This document shows positions 6,874-12,983 of a stretch of DNA of 12,983 bases, piece after piece (within the stretch, counting starts at the first letter, position 1; each line of letters opens with the position of its first letter). The position numbers were made by a program, and so were the translations under genes. Below the pieces are notes generated by a model. It was not told the DNA's origin. It saw only the letters and a program-made list of their open reading frames with translations, and did not search any database. The stretch comes from Bacillota bacterium (lineage in GTDB: Bacteria > Bacillota > Clostridia > Acetivibrionales > DSM-1351): the NCBI GenBank assembly GCA_023390335.1, contig JAEWCZ010000089.1, positions 1-12,983 on the forward strand. The letters are read 5' to 3'.

Positions 6874-6954
6874 TCACTTTACCCTCCTGCTATCCCTACC
6901 CACTTCATCAGTCTGGCTCAAATACTGGTCAATCTCCACGTCCTTCTTCTTCAT
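6874..6954 (-). CDS. Tiny coupled reading frame (26 aa)
   Basis: The start codon overlaps the stop of the RHH gene as ATGA (6954-6951), the usual sign of translational coupling. The 26 codons give a highly charged peptide beginning MKKKDVEIDQYLSQ and ending DSRRVK. No separate ribosome site precedes it, so expression would depend on reinitiation after the RHH gene. It contains no known motif. It may be a real small protein or just an open stretch between coupled genes. Confidence 0.4.
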   Translation of the reverse strand: MKKKDVEIDQYLSQTDEVGRDSRRVK

Positions 6955-7331
6955 ATATTCAACACCAAGCCGCAAGCTTCTGTTACCATTTCATAGAAAG
7001 CTTCCTGATCCTCGTCACTTATCATCTGGATAAGGCTTAAATTTGAATACATTGTTCCGGCTGATACCTTACCTATTTTCATAAGCATTTTTACTATTCT
7101 GTTTATCTGTGGCTCTAGTACTTCCTTTAGCTCTTTGTGAATGATTTCCGTAATAAAATCAATATCACTTCTATAGCCATCAACTGCTAGGCCCTTTTCA
7201 ACAAATTCTCTAACTATATCTGAAACGGATATACCCCTGATCGCTGCAAGCTTTTTCATATCTTCTATACTTTTGGCTTTAAACCTGATTGACCTTTTTA
7301 GTTCCTCCGGATTAGTTTTCTTTTTAGTCAC
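6951..7331 (-). CDS. Ribbon-helix-helix DNA-binding protein, probable relaxosome accessory or repressor
   Basis: The first 50 residues show the ribbon-helix-helix pattern. A basic strand (RSIRFKAK) is followed by helix SIEDMKKLAAIRG, then ISVSDIVREFVEKGL. Such dimeric proteins bind short DNA repeats as repressors or as mobilization accessory factors (MobC-like). The remainder is helical and may oligomerise (EPQINRIVKMLMKI). The start is GTG at 7331: a full AGGAGG sits six bases upstream, whereas the frame's first ATG (7364) has no such site and would put AGGAGG inside the gene. The product is then 126 residues. It heads a coupled operon of small genes and follows an AT-rich gap of about 135 bases that may hold its operator. 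The pairing with a relaxase 4.5 kb away favours a transfer role, with moderate certainty. Confidence 0.75.
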   Translation of the reverse strand: MTKKKTNPEELKRSIRFKAKSIEDMKKLAAIRGISVSDIVREFVEKGLAVDGYRSDIDFITEIIHKELKEVLEPQINRIVKMLMKIGKVSAGTMYSNLSLIQMISDEDQEAFYEMVTEACGLVLNI

Positions 7332-7465
7332 TTTGCACCTCCTGACAAAACAAAACTGCAGCATTATGCCACAGTAACATAGTTTACTTCTTATATATTT
7401 ATTTAAATTTAAGATTACTTTCTACTTTATATATATCTATTCTTAACTACATTTAGCTCTATTCT

Positions 7466-8512
7466 CTAAAACCCACACCATATCATCATTACACCTTTTC
7501 CGCCACCCTTTTCTTTATTTTCTTTCAGAATCTGTAAACGATCTTCTTCATGCCTATTAATTAAATCCTGCTGTACCAGCCGTATATTTAGCAGATCCTC
7601 ATTCCAATCCTTCGTAAGGGGTTTTTCTACAGTTGTGTTATAACCTAGTTTTGCATATTTTTCTTCATACTTTTTTGCGGCTTCTTGGCCCCAGTTTGGA
7701 GCGGGGCTTCCGTTAGAAAACTTTGCTTCATCATCATTATCCAACGCAAACGTTATATTTTTTATCTCCGGATGCCGTTTTAAATAACCTGACAATGCAT
7801 TATCAGAGAGACAGCCCAGTGCTATTCTGTGTTCTTTTTTCCACCCCATACCAAGACTTTTGTATATGCTTGCATGGCTTATTGCATCTATTGCAGCTTC
7901 GTACACTGTTAGGCTGTCTCCTTTGCCTTCCATAGCAAAACAATAGTTCATATTACTTCCCGGTACAACTCCTTTGAATGTCAGGCCGGTAACTGTTCCA
8001 CGCTGAAATGCTTGCCTTGCCTCGCCATTTTCATCATACCCCACAAATACAATATTATGATGTGGCAGACTTTCATATATTTTTTTCTTGTAAACAAGAT
8101 CGGTTACTATATCCTTATCCAACCCACGGGTTTTTATCAGATATGCAAACAATCTCTTGTACGGACTGGCTTTATCCGGGAGTTTGAATTCTATATTTTT
8201 TTCTTCCACTGGTTTGTGCTGTTTTAGGTTTGCTTTTTGAGTTTGTTGGATTTCTCCATCACCAACAAGGTATTTCATTGAGTCCAACCAACTTTTATTT
8301 TCAGTAAACATCAAAAACTGTATTGGGCCCCCTCCACGTTCGGCAGCCCAGCAATAGAATGAGTTCTTAGCATCATCAATATACAGTCCCCCATGATTCT
8401 TGATATGATAGTTTGAACCACGCTTTTCGGGATTGTATCCAAGTTGCTTTGCCAACTCGTAAATACTGACATGATTCGCCCGATGAATCTGTTCTTCTGT
8501 AAATCTTTTCAT
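7466..8512 (-). CDS. DUF3991/TOPRIM-domain primase-like protein
   Basis: The layout matches plasmid DUF3991-TOPRIM proteins. A degenerate CHC2-like zinc-finger region comes first (residues 25-72: SNYHIKNH, GGLYIDD, SFYCWAAERGGGPIQFL). A TOPRIM domain follows, with acidic VYEAAIDAISHAS (Glu205) and ALDNDDEA (256-263), then GQEAAKKYEEKY and KDWNEDL. TOPRIM domains of this type act in priming or single-strand replication. Most zinc-binding cysteines are absent, leaving mainly Cys54 and two histidines, so the finger may not bind metal. ATG at 8512 has GGGAGTGA eight bases upstream, and that site contains the stop of the ankyrin gene, so translation is coupled. The TTG at 8530 was rejected because it lies ahead of the site. 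The gene closes the partition operon and probably supports replication or strand replacement after transfer. Confidence 0.8.
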   Translation of the reverse strand: MKRFTEEQIHRANHVSIYELAKQLGYNPEKRGSNYHIKNHGGLYIDDAKNSFYCWAAERGGGPIQFLMFTENKSWLDSMKYLVGDGEIQQTQKANLKQHKPVEEKNIEFKLPDKASPYKRLFAYLIKTRGLDKDIVTDLVYKKKIYESLPHHNIVFVGYDENGEARQAFQRGTVTGLTFKGVVPGSNMNYCFAMEGKGDSLTVYEAAIDAISHASIYKSLGMGWKKEHRIALGCLSDNALSGYLKRHPEIKNITFALDNDDEAKFSNGSPAPNWGQEAAKKYEEKYAKLGYNTTVEKPLTKDWNEDLLNIRLVQQDLINRHEEDRLQILKENKEKGGGKGVMMIWCGF

Positions 8513-8520
8513 TTTCAGTA

Positions 8521-10239
8521 TCACTCCCAACTACCATCAAATCCATCATACTCACCATATTCACCAACGACTTCCTCTATCTCCGGTTCTGACTGAGATT
8601 TATTGTCCAGCTCATTTCCAGCTATCCCACAGTGTTTATATAGTTCTTGAATGAATTGAATATTTGGGCTTACATCTTTTATTTGACTTATGTAATTTGT
8701 AAGGGAATTGATTTCTGCTCCATAGTTTATTAGGACTTTTGCTGCTTCAAGCTTGTTAGTTTCATAACATGTATAGAGGGCTTCTCCATTGTTTGAATTA
8801 ACATCAGCTCCTCGGCTTATAAGTGTATGCATTGCATCCGCATCCTTATGCTGGGCTGCGAAATAGAAAAGTGCCGGAGCGTGTTCCTGTATATTCCGGC
8901 ATTGCATTAACCCTGAATTGAGTAGTCCATATTTTCCGGCTCTTATCATTTCTTTGAATACTACTGTATCATCTAGGGCTTTTGAACTTGACTTAATGAA
9001 TTTTTCTGCATCTGTTTCCGGTAAGGTGGTTAATGCATGACTGAGAAAACCCCTCATAGTGTCAAACTGTGCTTCTCCATGTAAGTTTGCATCTGCATAT
9101 TTGTATATGCTCAATGCTGAATCAATGTTATTATCTATTGCTGTTACAAATGCATTTTGTAATGTTCTGATTGATACAGGAACTTTTTCTTTGTATAGAA
9201 TATGGTTTATTATGTCCGTACTTTGGATTGTTGCTCCCTGGGCCGCTTCACATATAAAGTCATGACAATATTTAATCTTCTGCTCAAATGTTCTGTACAG
9301 TTCTCTGAGTTTATCAATGTCTTCGTTATTTATTGCAGAGTATAAAGAGTTCAATTTCTCTGACGTTATTTTGTCTGCATCTATAACCTGATCCAGCTTC
9401 TTGCTGAGTGCACGGAGCATCTTTCCCATTACTTCTCCCAGCAAACCAAACATGCTGCTCTTTGGCTCATACTTCTTCTGGTTCTCTTCAAGTAAATCAA
9501 TAACAACCTCTGCCTGTTCAGGAGTAAAGTTAACGTTTATAAGCTGATTCTTGATACTTCCACTCTCATTACTGTCGGCTGTTATTCCTTTATTGCTGTA
9601 GTTATCATTAATCTCTACATCTGTCAAAGCTTTATTACCTGTTGGAATTGTGACTGTTTTTATTGTTTTAGCTGTTGTTTCTTCGTCATCAGAAGCTGGG
9701 TGTTGAAGCTTTTTAAATTCCTTTGCAACATCTTCATTAGCCAAGGCTTTCTGAATGGATAATGCGACTTCTCTGGGATCAGCATCATTCTTTATATCGT
9801 TTTCAACTTCTTGCTGTTTTTTCGATTCTATCTGTTCATCCTCATTGCTGGCTGCCTTTTCTTCAGTATCCATCCAGAAGCTTTCAACCATTAGCTGCAT
9901 TGCCTTTGTAGCTTTGCTAAAAGCTTCGCCTGCTTTACCGGACTCAATCTTGTACTGTCCGCTGAACATCCTCCCTTTTAATTCTGGATTTTTGTTGTCC
10001 ATTACATTTATTGAAGCAACAACCATGTCACTGCTCACAGATAACATTCCGGAAACGTTATAATCTTTTGGGAACTCGCTCTTTTGGAATTTCTTGAAGT
10101 CTGCGGACAAAAAAGAAAAGTCAGGTTTTAATCCCTGACTTTCCAGTCTGCTGCCCAGCTCATCCGATATTTCTTTGATTGTTTTAATTGTTTCTTTTCC
10201 TTTACCTCCACCGGGTTTGTACAAATCAATTTTCTTCAT
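8521..10239 (-). CDS. Ankyrin-repeat protein encoded in the partition operon
   Basis: This is a 572-residue protein of unknown role. The amino-terminal 160 residues are glycine- and lysine-rich, then alpha/beta (GMLSVSSDMVVASINVM, GRMFSGQYKIESG). A low-complexity acidic linker rich in E, Q and K follows (about 125-165), then a helical middle. Recognisable ankyrin repeats lie near 454-512 (ALFYFAAQHKDADAMHTLIS with RGADVN, and EAAKVLINYGAEIN), with degenerate helical pairs before them. The tail is very acidic. ATG at 10239 follows AAGGAGGT with eight bases spacing; a longer open frame upstream has no such site. It overlaps the end of parB by 14 bases, and its stop lies inside the ribosome site of the TOPRIM gene. 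Ankyrin repeats bind proteins, so an adaptor for partition or replication, or a host-interaction protein, is possible. Confidence 0.75.
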   Translation of the reverse strand: MKKIDLYKPGGGKGKETIKTIKEISDELGSRLESQGLKPDFSFLSADFKKFQKSEFPKDYNVSGMLSVSSDMVVASINVMDNKNPELKGRMFSGQYKIESGKAGEAFSKATKAMQLMVESFWMDTEEKAASNEDEQIESKKQQEVENDIKNDADPREVALSIQKALANEDVAKEFKKLQHPASDDEETTAKTIKTVTIPTGNKALTDVEINDNYSNKGITADSNESGSIKNQLINVNFTPEQAEVVIDLLEENQKKYEPKSSMFGLLGEVMGKMLRALSKKLDQVIDADKITSEKLNSLYSAINNEDIDKLRELYRTFEQKIKYCHDFICEAAQGATIQSTDIINHILYKEKVPVSIRTLQNAFVTAIDNNIDSALSIYKYADANLHGEAQFDTMRGFLSHALTTLPETDAEKFIKSSSKALDDTVVFKEMIRAGKYGLLNSGLMQCRNIQEHAPALFYFAAQHKDADAMHTLISRGADVNSNNGEALYTCYETNKLEAAKVLINYGAEINSLTNYISQIKDVSPNIQFIQELYKHCGIAGNELDNKSQSEPEIEEVVGEYGEYDGFDGSWE

Positions 10240-11284
10240 CGCCTTCGACCTCCTTGTTGTTTTCTTTTTCAGAATCTTCAGCTTCTTGCCTACGGCGTTC
10301 AAAGTATTCTTCAAGGGCCTGTTCAATTGTAGATGTTATTTCTGTCTGCGTAGTATAAGCATTGAAGAATCTTGAAATTAGTTTTTGTTTTACTGTTACT
10401 GCTGTTAGCTTTGGCCTTTTCTTCTTTTCAAAAAATTCACCGGATGCTATGGCCAATATATCATCCTCTGTAAGTTTGCCACTCCTTTCTTTAAGTTTAT
10501 CTGCTCTTTTCATGTCTATCCTGTAATCGTTTTTAGTCAGGATACTGAAAAGAATATTTTGTTCATCTATAGTCAAATATGACAGGCTTACTGCCGGATT
10601 TAACTTGATGCTTCCTTCGTCTACCATGTTAAGTAATTCTTCGTTGAGATAATTAAGTCGGATATACTGACGAACTGTTTCTCTGTTCATTTTATTATTT
10701 TTCGCAACAGAATCCCGACTTTTACCAGGGTGCAATATTGTTGCACCTTCCTCATCATACTTACTCCCATCAGCGTTTGAGTCACTTTCGATTGCATATA
10801 TATATTCCTGATTCCGTCTCAATTCCTTATATGCATCCAATTGCATTTTTAAGCTCTTTGCTAGTTCACTAGGCAGCATATCATCGAAATCACGCCGTAA
10901 AAAATTCGTCTCTGTTACTATAATTTTTGCTTCAGCATCAGAAATATTTTCACGAATGTCTGCCGGTATTACAGTCTTTCCTGCAAGCTTCGATGCATTG
11001 ACCCTGTTATGACCGGCAAGAATCTCTAGCGTACCATCTTCTTTTTTTCTAACAATGATAGCTTCAATTACACCATTCTCTTTAATTGATTCAATCATAC
11101 GCTTGAGCTTTTCGCCTGCATACAAGCGAAATGGATGATTCTCGAATGGAACTAATGAGCTAATATTAAGGTATGAAGATTTTTGAGTATTTGTATTTTG
11201 AATATTTAAATTAAACATCTGTGCAAAAGCATTGTCTGCCGGCTTTTCCAGCTTCTTTGAAAAGTCAATTTTTGTTGTCCCCAC
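10226..11284 (-). CDS. parB: ParB/Spo0J-type partition protein
   Basis: This is the centromere-binding partner of ParA. The ParB amino-terminal domain shows the box NGVIEAIIVRK (about 70-80), ILAGHNRVNASKLAG (88-102; the usual GERR/GHRR nucleotide-binding motif appears as GHNR), and ETNFLRRDF (125-133; the usual ENxQR). A helix-turn-helix follows (SRDSVAKNNKMNRETVRQYI, about 189-208), and the carboxy terminus is charged and helical for dimerisation. The GTG start at 11284 immediately follows the parA stop, with AAAGGAG ten bases upstream inside the parA end. No parS-like site was recognised in or near the operon by eye, though short palindromes lie in the parA leader. The changed GHNR motif may affect CTP binding, but such variants occur in plasmid ParBs. 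Confidence 0.9.
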   Translation of the reverse strand: MGTTKIDFSKKLEKPADNAFAQMFNLNIQNTNTQKSSYLNISSLVPFENHPFRLYAGEKLKRMIESIKENGVIEAIIVRKKEDGTLEILAGHNRVNASKLAGKTVIPADIRENISDAEAKIIVTETNFLRRDFDDMLPSELAKSLKMQLDAYKELRRNQEYIYAIESDSNADGSKYDEEGATILHPGKSRDSVAKNNKMNRETVRQYIRLNYLNEELLNMVDEGSIKLNPAVSLSYLTIDEQNILFSILTKNDYRIDMKRADKLKERSGKLTEDDILAIASGEFFEKKKRPKLTAVTVKQKLISRFFNAYTTQTEITSTIEQALEEYFERRRQEAEDSEKENNKEVEGDEEN

Positions 11285-12064
11285 TTATACTCTACTCCTT
11301 TCGATCAGCTCCTTTGTCACATTTCTGTATTCAGCACCAAGCACGCTGTTTTCCATGGAAACAAGGCTTTTTTGTTCGAACGTACTGTTTGTAGCTTCAA
11401 CCCTTTTGTGAATCCTGGTAACAAAGAGTGTATCACCATATTTGCCTACTAAGGATGCTTCTACAGCCTTAGACATATTTGTGTTATCAGCCATAGTCAA
11501 AACAACGCCATCTATTTTAAGATCAGGATTTACATTTACCTTAACCATGTCATATACTTGTTCCAGTTGTACCAATCCATCCAAAGCAAACTTCTGCGCT
11601 TGTACAGGAATTATGAGGCTATGTGCTGCTGCAAGTGCGTTTGTAAGAAGGATACCAAGGCTCGGCAGGCAGTCTATAATTATGTAGTCATATTTACTGA
11701 ATATTTCTTTTTTCAGTATCCTGTTCAACACTTGCTCCCTGCACATTACATTTGATAAGAACAAGTCAGCTCCGGCAAGCTTTATGTTGGAAGGAATGTA
11801 ATCAATGCCCTCCTTGCTATGTACTATACTTTCTGCTATGTACTCGTCACTTAGAATATTGTTTGCCGCTGCCACCATCAGGTCGCTGATACTATACAAG
11901 CTTTCGTTTTCATAACCTAAATAGTCACTCATGTTTGCCTGCGGGTCGAGGTCAATGCCTATGACACTGAATCCTTCCTGCACCAGACCGGCGGCAATGT
12001 TTACAGCTGTTGTAGTTTTACCTACTCCTCCTTTTTGATTTGCAATTGCAATTACTTTTCCCAT
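11285..12064 (-). CDS. parA: ParA-type partition ATPase (Soj family)
   Basis: This canonical ParA drives segregation of the element together with ParB. It shows the deviant Walker A KGGVGKTT at residues 11-18 with both lysines, Walker A' DLDPQAN at 38-44, and Walker B YDYIIIDCLPS with Asp131. At 259 residues it has the size of Soj/ParA type Ib proteins and lacks an amino-terminal DNA-binding extension, so autoregulation would depend on ParB or another protein. ATG at 12064 is preceded by AAAGGAG nine bases upstream. A hairpin with a seven-T run ends just before that ribosome site. The stop TAA abuts the parB start, and parA heads the four-gene operon. It contrasts with the divergent ATPase at the left end, which lacks the conserved lysines. 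Confidence 0.93.
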   Translation of the reverse strand: MGKVIAIANQKGGVGKTTTAVNIAAGLVQEGFSVIGIDLDPQANMSDYLGYENESLYSISDLMVAAANNILSDEYIAESIVHSKEGIDYIPSNIKLAGADLFLSNVMCREQVLNRILKKEIFSKYDYIIIDCLPSLGILLTNALAAAHSLIIPVQAQKFALDGLVQLEQVYDMVKVNVNPDLKIDGVVLTMADNTNMSKAVEASLVGKYGDTLFVTRIHKRVEATNSTFEQKSLVSMENSVLGAEYRNVTKELIERSRV

Positions 12065-12086
12065 TTTCGTTTTCTCCTTTCAAAAT

Positions 12087-12115
12087 AAAAAAAGCAGAAC
12101 ACATAAGTGCCTGCT
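12087..12115 (-). terminator. Terminator- or attenuator-like hairpin in the parA leader
   Basis: AGCAG (12093-12097) pairs with CTGCT (12111-12115), and an inner CAC/GTG pairing closes the loop ATAA. Read on the minus strand, the hairpin runs straight into seven T (12093-12087). It ends about ten bases before the parA ribosome site. Any transcript entering parA from further upstream must pass it, so it may limit parA expression. Confidence 0.55.
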
Positions 12116-12124
12116 GTTTGGTTG

Positions 12125-12138
12125 ATTAAATATTTAAT
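12125..12138. repeat. 14-bp perfect palindrome in the parA leader
   Basis: ATTAAATATTTAAT is fully self-complementary and lies between the two terminator-like hairpins, where a parA promoter would be expected. A second short inverted repeat, AATGA-TATAT-TCATT, lies at 12163-12177. Either could be an operator or a ParB-related site. The low complexity (A and T only) weakens the first one. Confidence 0.4.
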
Positions 12139-12180
12139 TGAGGTAAGTGAAGTTAATTAAAGAATGATATATTCATTTTG

Positions 12181-12196
12181 TGCCCGAAGGCGGGCA
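12181..12196. repeat. GC-rich hairpin beside the terminator in the parA leader
   Basis: TGCCCG (12181-12186) and CGGGCA (12191-12196) pair perfectly around a four-base loop. It stands out in an AT-rich region. No T-run follows on either strand, so it is not a second terminator. It might stabilise an RNA end or bind a protein. Confidence 0.45.
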
Positions 12197-12198
12197 TG

Positions 12199-12230
12199 AA
12201 AAAACCGCATTTTCATTACTGAATATGCGG
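12199..12230 (-). terminator. Intrinsic terminator after the small membrane-protein gene
   Basis: On the minus strand CCGCAT, then TTCA, loop GTAA, TGAA and ATGCGG form a nearly perfect stem with one A-A mismatch. Six T follow (12204-12199). It lies about 75 bases after the stop of the 103-residue gene and separates that gene from the parA operon, implying that parA has its own promoter between 12120 and 12198. TTAACT and TATTTA at 18 bases spacing there are only a weak promoter match. Confidence 0.75.
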
Positions 12231-12304
12231 TAAGAGATTGTTCTTGATATAAAAAAATGTAAAGTAACTCACTTGCTTATTAGCAGGTGCAATACAATAT
12301 TGTT

Positions 12305-12616
12305 TTATTTAAGCCAGAACCCATATTCGGTTTCTGGTAGTAAAATAAATATGAATGTTACAATACATGTAATTATGATCGGAATAAATGTTATCCACTT
12401 ATATCTTCGAAAAAATATTATTGGATAAATTAACGATGAAGCACCAATGATAAAAAATATAAATATAATGGGATAAAGCAATAAGCCTCCTATAATTTCT
12501 GCACCAAGATTATTGACTTGAGCCCATCTAGCGAAAGATAGCATTAACTTATCAATTACGAAGAATGCAATACCTGATAATATGTAAAACAATATTGTCT
12601 TATGTTGTGTATTCAA
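12305..12616 (-). CDS. Small membrane protein, three hydrophobic helices
   Basis: This 103-residue protein consists mainly of membrane segments: ILFYILSGIAFFVIDKLML, a long IIGGLLLYPIIFIFFIIGAS continuing to IYPIIFF, and WITFIPIIITCIVTFIFILL. A basic FRRYK loop lies before the last. No family is recognised. The TTG start at 12616 has AAGGAG eight bases upstream, which supports it, and no ATG lies nearby. A strong terminator follows, so it is transcribed alone, separately from the parA operon. It may be an unrelated passenger gene. Confidence 0.65.
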   Translation of the reverse strand: MNTQHKTILFYILSGIAFFVIDKLMLSFARWAQVNNLGAEIIGGLLLYPIIFIFFIIGASSLIYPIIFFRRYKWITFIPIIITCIVTFIFILLPETEYGFWLK

Positions 12617-12929
12617 TTGTTATACTCCTTACATCTGTTTAGCAGCACAAAATATAAATTTTCTACGTTAGAATTATCGAACAATTTACTTTAAATCAAT
12701 TTTATTACAATTAATACTATATCTGCAACATTACTCTGTCAAGTTTCAATCCTTACCGCACTATCCAGTTGTAAAAGATTATTTTGGTACACACTAGACT
12801 TCCATTGTCTGACCTTCCGGATCACCGGCAGAACATATTCATTTTGCGAACACTTGCTACTTTAGCCATATTTACATCTGTTTTCCTATCTGCTAAACTC
12901 TAAATGATTTCTATAATTAGTGAGGTATT
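12617..12929. other. Intergenic stretch without a convincing gene
   Basis: These 313 bases lie between oppositely oriented genes whose 5' ends face each other. The part next to 12616 is AT-rich and should hold the promoter of the membrane-protein gene; TTGATT followed by GATAAT at short spacing is the best, weak, candidate. The part from about 12740 to 12860 is less AT-rich. On the minus strand it holds a 40-odd-codon open frame (ending VYQNNLLQLDSAVRIET) without a start or ribosome site. It may be a gene remnant. No RNA gene or repeat was seen. Confidence 0.4.
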
Positions 12930-12983
12930 ATGAAAGATAAAAGAGTGAGAGCAGATGGAGTATTTAGTGTAATATGTGGATTA
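12930..12983 (+). CDS. Start of an unidentified plus-strand gene (runs off the window)
   Basis: ATG at 12930 is preceded by TGAGGT four to five bases upstream and opens a frame of 18 codons to the window end, beginning MKDKRVRADGVFSVICG. This is the only plausible plus-strand gene here and would be divergent from the parA side. The fragment is too short to name. A TATAAT at 12912-12917 lies too close to the start to be its promoter unless the leader is only a few bases. Confidence 0.4.
   Translation, partial: MKDKRVRADGVFSVICGL

Noticed and set aside
8376..8567. Long open frames opposite or across the real genes (for example 8376-8567, 987-1278, 2084-2470, 9755-10063)
   Set aside because: They lack ribosome sites and family resemblance, and they lie over well-supported genes in another frame.
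12270..12289. CACTTGCT-TATT-AGCAGGTG hairpin downstream of the 103-residue gene
   Set aside because: It pairs fully only as a plus-strand RNA with a G-U pair, has no T-run, and no plus-strand gene ends there.
12905..12920. TATAAT ahead of the plus-strand fragment
   Set aside because: It lies 12 bases from the start codon and has no suitable -35 box, so it would leave almost no leader.
1..12983. CRISPR array, tRNA, rRNA or riboswitch
   Set aside because: No regularly spaced repeats, cloverleaf-like segments or recognisable conserved RNA cores were seen on reading both strands.

Overview
The window looks like part of a mobile element, either a plasmid or an integrative/mobilizable element, from a low-GC Firmicute, most likely a clostridium. 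The grounds are AT-rich DNA, strong AGGAGG-type ribosome binding sites, frequent TTG and GTG starts, and family resemblances (Spo0J-like ParB, MobP3-like relaxase, DUF3991/TOPRIM protein, kelch protein). Almost every gene is on the minus strand, so the window reads functionally from right to left. A species call is not possible from this sequence alone.

Right end (12983 to 12065): a gene fragment enters on the plus strand at 12930. Next come about 310 bases without a convincing gene, a small membrane protein (12305-12616), and a 240-base leader region holding three hairpins and two short palindromes. Partition and replication block (12064 to 7466): parA, parB, an unusual ankyrin-repeat protein and a TOPRIM/DUF3991 primase-like protein form one tight operon. 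Each gene overlaps or abuts the next.

Mobilization-type block (7331 to 5578): a ribbon-helix-helix DNA-binding protein is followed by a chain of small, tightly coupled genes (26 aa, 73 aa, a 136-aa membrane protein, a 204-aa protein), none of which I recognise. Cargo block (5426 to 2657): this is visibly more AT-rich. It carries a two-helix membrane protein with TPR-like helices, a frameshifted amino-terminal remnant of a large YobI-like P-loop NTPase, and a DUF2971 protein. It resembles a decayed accessory, possibly defence, module inserted into the element backbone.

Left block (2550 to 1): a terminator-like hairpin, a MobP3-like relaxase, a divergent ParA/MinD-type ATPase with altered Walker A lysines, and the start of a secreted kelch-repeat protein. 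The relaxase and the ATPase meet at a frame junction. The ATPase reading frame continues about 28 codons upstream of its first canonical start codon and meets the relaxase end in the -1 frame.

Taken together: ParA/ParB would segregate the element, the TOPRIM protein would serve its replication or priming, and the relaxase with the RHH protein would process it for transfer. The divergent ATPase may position the relaxosome, and the kelch and cargo genes are passengers. The most noteworthy items are the relaxase/ATPase junction, the decayed TPR/YobI/DUF2971 cargo, the ankyrin gene inside the partition operon, and the structured parA leader.
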